Shown one piece after another: positions 46,117 through 50,736 of a stretch of 50,736 nucleotides of DNA (position 1 is the stretch's first letter; each line of letters starts with the position of its first letter). The notes below the pieces were generated by a model. It had not been told where the DNA came from. It saw only the letters and a list, made by a program, of their open reading frames with translations, and did not search any database. The position numbers were made by a program, and so were the translations under genes. The stretch is from contig NZ_NGVS01000008.1 in the NCBI RefSeq assembly GCF_002777975.1, positions 85,920-136,655 on the forward strand, read 5' to 3'. This stretch comes from Shewanella carassii. Its GTDB lineage: Bacteria; Pseudomonadota; Gammaproteobacteria; Enterobacterales; Shewanellaceae.

Positions 46117-46935
46117 ATGGCTATTACAGTAAACACTAACGTAACATCACTGAAAGCTCAGAAAAACCTGAACATCTCCAACAGTGGCTTGGCCACTTCA
46201 ATGGAGCGTCTGTCAAGTGGTCTGCGTATCAACGGTGCTAAAGATGATGCTGCAGGTCTGGCGATTTCTAACCGTCTGAATAGCCAGGTGAAAGGTCTTG
46301 AAGTCGGTATGCGTAACGCCAACGATGCTATCTCTATCGCCCAGATCTCTGAAGGTGCGATGCAGGAGCAGACCAACATGCTGCAACGTATGCGTGATTT
46401 GGCCATCCAGTCTGAAAACGGCTCTAACAGCTCTGCTGACTTGACTGCCATCAAAGACGAGATGGATGCGCTGGCAACTGAAATCACTGCTATCGGTAAC
46501 ACCACTGCTTTTGGTAACACCAAGCTGATGGCTGGTGGATTTTCTGGCGGTAAGAAGTTCCAGGTAGGTCACCAGGATGGCGAAGATGTGACCATCAAGG
46601 TTAAGACTACCAACGCTGCGACACTTTCTGTTAATACGTTGAATGTCACCACCTCTGCTGGCCGTAATTCAGCTATCGGTAAGATCGATGCTGCTATCAA
46701 GAACATCGACTCACAACGCGCCGAGTTGGGTGCCATTCAGAACCGTCTGGCTCACAACATCAGCAACAGTGCCAACACTCAGGCCAACGTAGCTGACGCC
46801 AAGAGCCGTATCGTGGACGTGGATTTCGCCAAAGAAACCTCTGCCATGACCAAGAGCCAAGTACTGCAGCAGACAGGTTCTGCCATGCTGGCCCAAGCTA
46901 ACCAGCTGCCACAGATTGCATTGTCACTGCTGTAA
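46117..46935 (+). CDS. flaB: Flagellin FlaB
   Basis: A 272-residue short flagellin, very close to FlaA through the N-terminal 150 and C-terminal 80 residues. Differences cluster in the central part (about residues 120-200) that would face outward and carry glycans. The strong sigma-28 promoter suggests it is the major filament subunit, as reported for Shewanella FlaB. The ribosome site AAAGAGGA lies seven bases upstream. Confidence 0.93.
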   Translation: MAITVNTNVTSLKAQKNLNISNSGLATSMERLSSGLRINGAKDDAAGLAISNRLNSQVKGLEVGMRNANDAISIAQISEGAMQEQTNMLQRMRDLAIQSENGSNSSADLTAIKDEMDALATEITAIGNTTAFGNTKLMAGGFSGGKKFQVGHQDGEDVTIKVKTTNAATLSVNTLNVTTSAGRNSAIGKIDAAIKNIDSQRAELGAIQNRLAHNISNSANTQANVADAKSRIVDVDFAKETSAMTKSQVLQQTGSAMLAQANQLPQIALSLL

Positions 46936-46962
46936 TCTTTCAGGTTAGCTATCGCGTCAGTT

Positions 46963-46992
46963 AAAGGGAGGTTCGGCAACGGATCTCCCTTT
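46963..46992 (+). terminator. Hairpin after flaB
   Basis: AAAGGGAG pairs with CTCCCTTT (8 bp) around a 14-base loop. It lies 27 bases after flaB. The T-run is only three bases, so read-through into flaG is plausible. Confidence 0.5.
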
Positions 46993-47052
46993 GCTGCATT
47001 CATGGAAGGAAGGCATTGCAGACAGATGGGTCAACTGAGTGGAGAATAAGCG

Positions 47053-47430
47053 ATGGAAGTCACTAATTTATCCAATGCTGTCCCCGTGAGGACAGAAGTG
47101 AAACCGGGACAGTTGAAAGAGGCTGCTCCCCAAAATGCAGACATTGAGGCGACAGCCTTGCTCAAGCCGGTAGATGAGGCCGAGCAGAACACGCAAACGC
47201 AGCAAGATCCCGAGCAACTGAATCAGGTGGCGGAAGAACTCTCCAATACCATGTCTATGATGCGTAAGGGGTTGGCATTTAAAGTGGATGAGACATCCGG
47301 CACGCACGTGGTCAGCGTGATGGATGTAGACTCGGGAGATGTGATAAGGCAAATCCCCAGCGAGGAAGCTTTGGAGCTGGCTGCTAAACTGTCAGAAGTA
47401 GCAGGATTGCTGATGAAGACTGAAGCCTGA
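47053..47430 (+). CDS. flaG: FlaG family flagellar protein
   Basis: A 125-residue FlaG protein. The disordered, Gln/Glu-rich N-terminus is followed by the family core LAFKVDETSGTHVVSVMDVDSGDVIRQIPSEEALELAAKLSEVAGLL. FlaG affects filament length in polar flagella. It lies upstream of fliD in the usual order. Confidence 0.93.
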   Translation: MEVTNLSNAVPVRTEVKPGQLKEAAPQNADIEATALLKPVDEAEQNTQTQQDPEQLNQVAEELSNTMSMMRKGLAFKVDETSGTHVVSVMDVDSGDVIRQIPSEEALELAAKLSEVAGLLMKTEA

Positions 47431-47458
47431 ACAGGCTTAACGTGAGATAGAGGTTGAT

Positions 47459-48826
47459 ATGGCATTAACAGCAACAGGTATGGGGTCGGGGCTCAATATT
47501 ACCGAGATCGTCAAGGTTTTGGTCGATGCCGAGAAAGTACCCAAAGAAGCGATTTTCAATAAGACTGAAGATACGATAGATGCCAAGGTTTCTGCCATCG
47601 GCACTCTCAAGAGTCAGCTGTCAAAGTTCCAGGATGCGTTGAAAAAGCTTCAGGACGGAGGCGCTCTGAACCAGCGCACAGTGACTCAGAGTAGTGAAGA
47701 CTTCTTTTCTGCCACGGCAAACAAAAATGCATTGCCAGGCTCTTATAACATCAAGATTGAAGCCTTGGCGCAGCAGCATAAGGTTGCCGGCGCCGCCACC
47801 GCCGATGCCAGTGCTGCGGTCGGTGAAGGAAGCCTGCAGTTTGCTGTTAATGGCGAAAATTTCAGCGTTGATATTGAAGCGACGGACTCGCTTGAAGATA
47901 TTGCCAAAAAGGTGAATGCCAATGCCGACAATGTTGGGGTAACTGCCACAGTTATTACCAGTGATGCCGGTAGTCGTTTGGTATTTAGCTCTGACAAGGA
48001 AGGGACGGATAACCAGATAAGCGTAACCGCAACCGATACTTCGGGGACCGGGCTTTCTGATATGTTTGGTGCCGGTAATCTTGAAGAGATCCAAGCGGCC
48101 AGCAATGCAGTGCTTTATATCGATGGTCAGAAGTTGACTTCTCAATCCAATGAGGTCAAGGATGCGATTCCAGGTGTCACACTCAACCTGTCTGATGCGG
48201 ATGTCAATAAAACCACTAAGTTGACCATAGCTCAGGATACTGATGCGGTTAAAGAGAATGTGAAGGGCTTTGTTGATGCCTACAACAGTCTGATCTCATC
48301 AATTGAAAAGCTGTCGGCTTACGACACGGATAAGAAAGAGGCCGCTGCGCTGCAGGGCGACTCCATGATCCGCTCGCTTGAGTCTCAATTGCGTTCAGGG
48401 ATCAGTGACAGGGTGGCAACGGCCGATGGCTCCATCGCACTCTATGATATTGGCATTAAAACCGACAGGTATGGCAAACTTTCGATTGATGATGCCAAGC
48501 TTGATCAAGCTATCAAGACCAATATGGATGGTGTTGAAGCGCTGTTTTCTACCAAGGACACAGGTATCGCCAATTCCATGAGTCAACTGGCCAATACTTA
48601 CGTCAAAGCCGGTGGTGTAATAGATACCCGCAACCAGGCCTATACCGGCGATAAGCAACGTTTGGAAGATCAGCGTGAAGCATTTGCCCTAAAAATGGAG
48701 TTGCTCGAGGCTCGATTGACCAAACAGTTCAATGCTATGGATTTGGTTGTCGGAAAACTGTCTAATCAGGGGCAGAATATTGTCGGCGCGTTGAATTCCT
48801 TGCCTGGCGTCGTTAAGCAGGGATAA
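47459..48826 (+). CDS. fliD: Filament cap protein FliD
   Basis: A 455-residue HAP2 cap. N-terminus TGMGSGLNITEIVKVLVDAEKVP with the GSGLDI-like motif. The C-terminal coiled coil, RLEDQREAFALKMELLEARLTKQFNAMD, precedes LVGKLSNQGQ-like helices. The cap directs flagellin folding at the tip. Followed 10 bases later by a FliT-like chaperone gene. Confidence 0.95.
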   Translation: MALTATGMGSGLNITEIVKVLVDAEKVPKEAIFNKTEDTIDAKVSAIGTLKSQLSKFQDALKKLQDGGALNQRTVTQSSEDFFSATANKNALPGSYNIKIEALAQQHKVAGAATADASAAVGEGSLQFAVNGENFSVDIEATDSLEDIAKKVNANADNVGVTATVITSDAGSRLVFSSDKEGTDNQISVTATDTSGTGLSDMFGAGNLEEIQAASNAVLYIDGQKLTSQSNEVKDAIPGVTLNLSDADVNKTTKLTIAQDTDAVKENVKGFVDAYNSLISSIEKLSAYDTDKKEAAALQGDSMIRSLESQLRSGISDRVATADGSIALYDIGIKTDRYGKLSIDDAKLDQAIKTNMDGVEALFSTKDTGIANSMSQLANTYVKAGGVIDTRNQAYTGDKQRLEDQREAFALKMELLEARLTKQFNAMDLVVGKLSNQGQNIVGALNSLPGVVKQG

Positions 48827-48836
48827 GTGTAGATAG

Positions 48837-49163
48837 ATGATGCAGAAAACCGAAGAGCTGGAACAGATCAACGAATTGTTACGCAGGGCGCTGGATTGCT
48901 TGCTGACAATTCCTGCCGAAGATGAAAGAACAGACGAGTTGGTCTCTAATTTGCAAGAGCTGGTAGACAGGCGTCAAACTTTGCTCCAGACCCTGATTGC
49001 ACAGGTGCAGGATCCCGATGTGCTCAAAGAGCAACTGGAACTCACCGCCGTTTTTGAGCAGAATGCCAAAACGATACGCCAACAAAGGCAAGATCTGCTG
49101 GCGCTCAGGAGCCAAAACAAACGCCAAGTCAATGTTTACAAGACTATAGATGCAAATAGGTAG
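48837..49163 (+). CDS. FliT/FlaI-like flagellar chaperone
   Basis: A 108-residue helical, charged protein (QINELLRRALDCLL, LQELVDRRQTLLQTLIAQV, FEQNAKTIRQQRQDLLAL). Position between fliD and fliS, size and helix pattern fit the FliT/FlaI group, which chaperones FliD for export. The name is inferred from position more than sequence. Confidence 0.75.
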   Translation: MMQKTEELEQINELLRRALDCLLTIPAEDERTDELVSNLQELVDRRQTLLQTLIAQVQDPDVLKEQLELTAVFEQNAKTIRQQRQDLLALRSQNKRQVNVYKTIDANR

Positions 49164-49169
49164 GTATTT

Positions 49170-49571
49170 ATGAGAGGGTCGCTGAAATCATATCGCAAGG
49201 TGTCATTGGAGAGTGAAATCTCAGTTGCATCCCCGCACAGGATCATTCAGCTGATGTTCAACGGTGCTTTGGAACGCATTGCTCAGAGCCGTTATGCTAT
49301 TGAGCAGGGCGACCAAGCGGCGAAAGGGGTTTATATTAGTAAAGCCGTGGGCATTATTACTGGCCTTAGCAGTAGCTTAAATATGGATGCTGGTGGCGAA
49401 ATTGCCAAAAACCTCAATAGCTTGTATGACTTTATGCTGAGAAGAATATCCGAGGCCAACCTGAATAATGATGTACAGGCTTTGGATGATGTCGCTGTGA
49501 TATTACGTGACATTAAGGAGGCTTGGGATGCTATCCCGGCCGATAAACATCATATTTCCGCTCACGATTAG
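49170..49571 (+). CDS. fliS: Flagellin export chaperone FliS
   Basis: A 133-residue flagellin chaperone. The conserved SPHRIIQLMFNGALERIAQSRYAIE and KGVYISKAVGIITGLSSSLNMDAGGEIAKNLNSLYDFMLRRISEAN segments are diagnostic. It binds the flagellin C-terminus and prevents early polymerisation. A terminator follows. Confidence 0.95.
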   Translation: MRGSLKSYRKVSLESEISVASPHRIIQLMFNGALERIAQSRYAIEQGDQAAKGVYISKAVGIITGLSSSLNMDAGGEIAKNLNSLYDFMLRRISEANLNNDVQALDDVAVILRDIKEAWDAIPADKHHISAHD

Positions 49572-49600
49572 AGTTGCTGAGTTATTAGTCACTCAGGGAA

Positions 49601-49622
49601 AAGGCGCTTAAGGCGCCTTTTT
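49601..49622 (+). terminator. Terminator after fliS
   Basis: Stem AAGGCGC / GCGCCTT with a five-base loop TTAAG, ending in a T-run. It lies 29 bases after fliS. The 230 bases between it and flrA show no gene and no clear promoter. Confidence 0.85.
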
Positions 49623-49856
49623 GACTTTCGCCATTTAATTGACGATATTGGCGGTTGCGTGTTGAATTTGTACTAAAATCAAGAGGGGATAGGCATAAAA
49701 ACCATCCTAGGCTTGCTTATATCGTGCCGATAATACAATATTCAGCATTGCTACAAATTTAGTTGAGTATGTGAAGAAAGCATTGCCACTTTCCTGAGCA
49801 ACTAACACTAATAATTAATGCGAATCCATAATTGCCAAAGCTTAACGGCCCACTGA

Positions 49857-50656
49857 ATGATGCATACAGATCAACGAATTTTACTTGTCGGAACCCCCTC
49901 AGAGCGCACCAGTCGCTTATCCTGTGTTTTAGAGTTTATTGGTGAGCAAGTTGACGTTGTGGCCCATGAGGCTATTGAGGCACAATCTCCGGAAACTCGA
50001 TGCAGGGCCATGGTTCTGCTCTCTGACGGTGTAGAGGATGAGACTCTTCAGTCTCTGATGCTCAAATTACCATGGCAGCCTATGTTGTTGCTGGGGCAGA
50101 GTAGCGCAAATTCCTCTAACTTACTGGGTAAGATTGAAGAGCCTTTCAATTACGCCCAGTTGACTGAACTGCTGCATTTTTGCCAGGTTTTTGGTCAGGT
50201 CAAGCGGCCACAGGTACCTACCAGTGCCAACCAGACCAAGCTGTTCCGCAGCCTGGTCGGCCGTAGCGACGGTATTGCCAATGTCCGCCATCTTATCAAT
50301 CAAGTCGCCGGTTCGGATGCCTCTGTGTTGGTGCTCGGTCCTTCGGGGACCGGCAAGGAAGTGGTCGCCCGCAATATCCATTATCTTTCCGAACGTCGTG
50401 ATGGGCCTTTCATTCCGGTTAACTGTGGTGCGATTCCGCCTGAGCTGTTGGAAAGTGAACTGTTTGGCCATGAGAAAGGTTCCTTTACCGGCGCAATCAG
50501 CTCCCGTAAAGGGCGTTTTGAGCTGGCCGAAGGTGGCACCCTGTTCCTCGATGAGATAGGGGACATGCCACTGCAGATGCAGGTCAAGTTGCTGCGGGTT
50601 CTACAGGAAAGAGTGTTTGAACGTGTGGGTGGTAACAAGGCGATTAACGCCGATGT
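49857..50656 (+). pseudogene. flrA: Truncated flagellar master regulator FlrA
   Basis: FlrA is the sigma-54-dependent master activator of polar flagella and normally has about 480 residues. Here only 267 are readable. An atypical N-terminal receiver-like domain (about 5-115) is followed by the AAA+ domain: [15 protein letters not shown] (Walker A about 160-172), [10 protein letters not shown] (204-213, with Ser in place of the first Ala of GAFTGA) and [10 protein letters not shown] (Walker B about 229-238). Reading stops at INADV because foreign sequence supplies a TAG at 50658. The sensor, arginine-finger and helix-turn-helix regions are lost. The fragment would not bind DNA. The break coincides with an IS-like end. 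Confidence 0.85.
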
Positions 50657-50736
50657 CTAGGGAATCCCCAGATAATTCCCTTTTTATTCAATTTAGTAGA
50701 CACGCATGGTGTTGATTGATCTAATTGATTTCGCCA
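50657..50736. mobile_element. End of an IS10-like (IS4 family) insertion sequence
   Basis: From 50657 the sequence departs from flrA and begins CTAGGGAATCCCCAGATAAT. This parallels the IS10 terminus CTGAGAGATCCCCTCATAAT, including the CT start and the ATCCCC...ATAATT pattern. The first 25 bases also form an AGGGAAT/ATTCCCT hairpin followed by five Ts. Only 80 bases are in the window, so the transposase and the other end are not seen. IS10-type elements make 9-base target duplications; the candidate here is CGCCGATGT. Confidence 0.7.

Noticed and set aside
46936..47052. Possible sigma-54 or sigma-28 promoter before flaG
   Set aside because: TGG...TTGCA strings exist, but the GG-to-GC spacing is 12, not 10, and no TAAA-N15-GCCG match is present.

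Overview
The window looks chromosomal, from a Shewanella or close Alteromonadales relative. The basis is a Vibrio/Shewanella-type polar flagellar locus (flgOPT, cheV-cheR, flgB-L, two short tandem flagellins, flaG-fliD-fliT-like-fliS-flrA) lying beside a pseudaminic-acid flagellin-glycosylation cluster, a gene order I associate with Shewanella. The call rests on gene content and order recognised by eye; no database search was possible.

Region 1 (about 0.1-14.7 kb) is the flagellin sugar cluster. pseB and pseC run forward. Ten genes run in reverse and converge on them: a CMP-sugar synthase/PseG-like fusion, a GH57-like protein, a SAM methyltransferase, an ATP-grasp ligase, a DXS-like thiamine-diphosphate enzyme, a short-chain dehydrogenase, a pyruvyl-transferase-like protein, a short NeuB/PseI-like synthase, a small unknown protein and a Maf-type flagellin glycosyltransferase. 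Several neighbours share ATGA stop/start overlaps. No PseH acetyltransferase is visible, and the extra genes look like a pathway for an unusual acyl or other decoration.

Region 2 (about 15.2-27.2 kb) is accessory. It holds a pstSCAB phosphate transporter without phoU, a large leucine-rich-repeat protein, an unknown 160-residue protein, a decayed tyrosine-recombinase fragment, and a compact A+T-rich three-gene operon: a DUF262 protein, a DUF3696-type AAA ATPase, and a protein with a C-terminal RelE/HigB-like toxin domain. After these come a coding remnant, a pair of dyad-rich repeats and an intact tRNA-Arg(CCT). The three-gene operon beside integrase debris is the best candidate here for an undescribed system, probably anti-phage defence.

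Region 3 (about 27.3-50.7 kb) is the flagellar and chemotaxis locus. Promoters fit the known hierarchy: sigma-54 sites before flgB and flgF (and perhaps flgO), and sigma-28 sites before flgM (perfect consensus) and flaB. The last gene, the master activator flrA, is cut inside its AAA+ domain. The sequence after the break resembles the end of an IS10-like (IS4 family) element. If so, the machinery encoded here would probably be largely silent and the cell non-motile, unless the element excises or another FlrA exists.
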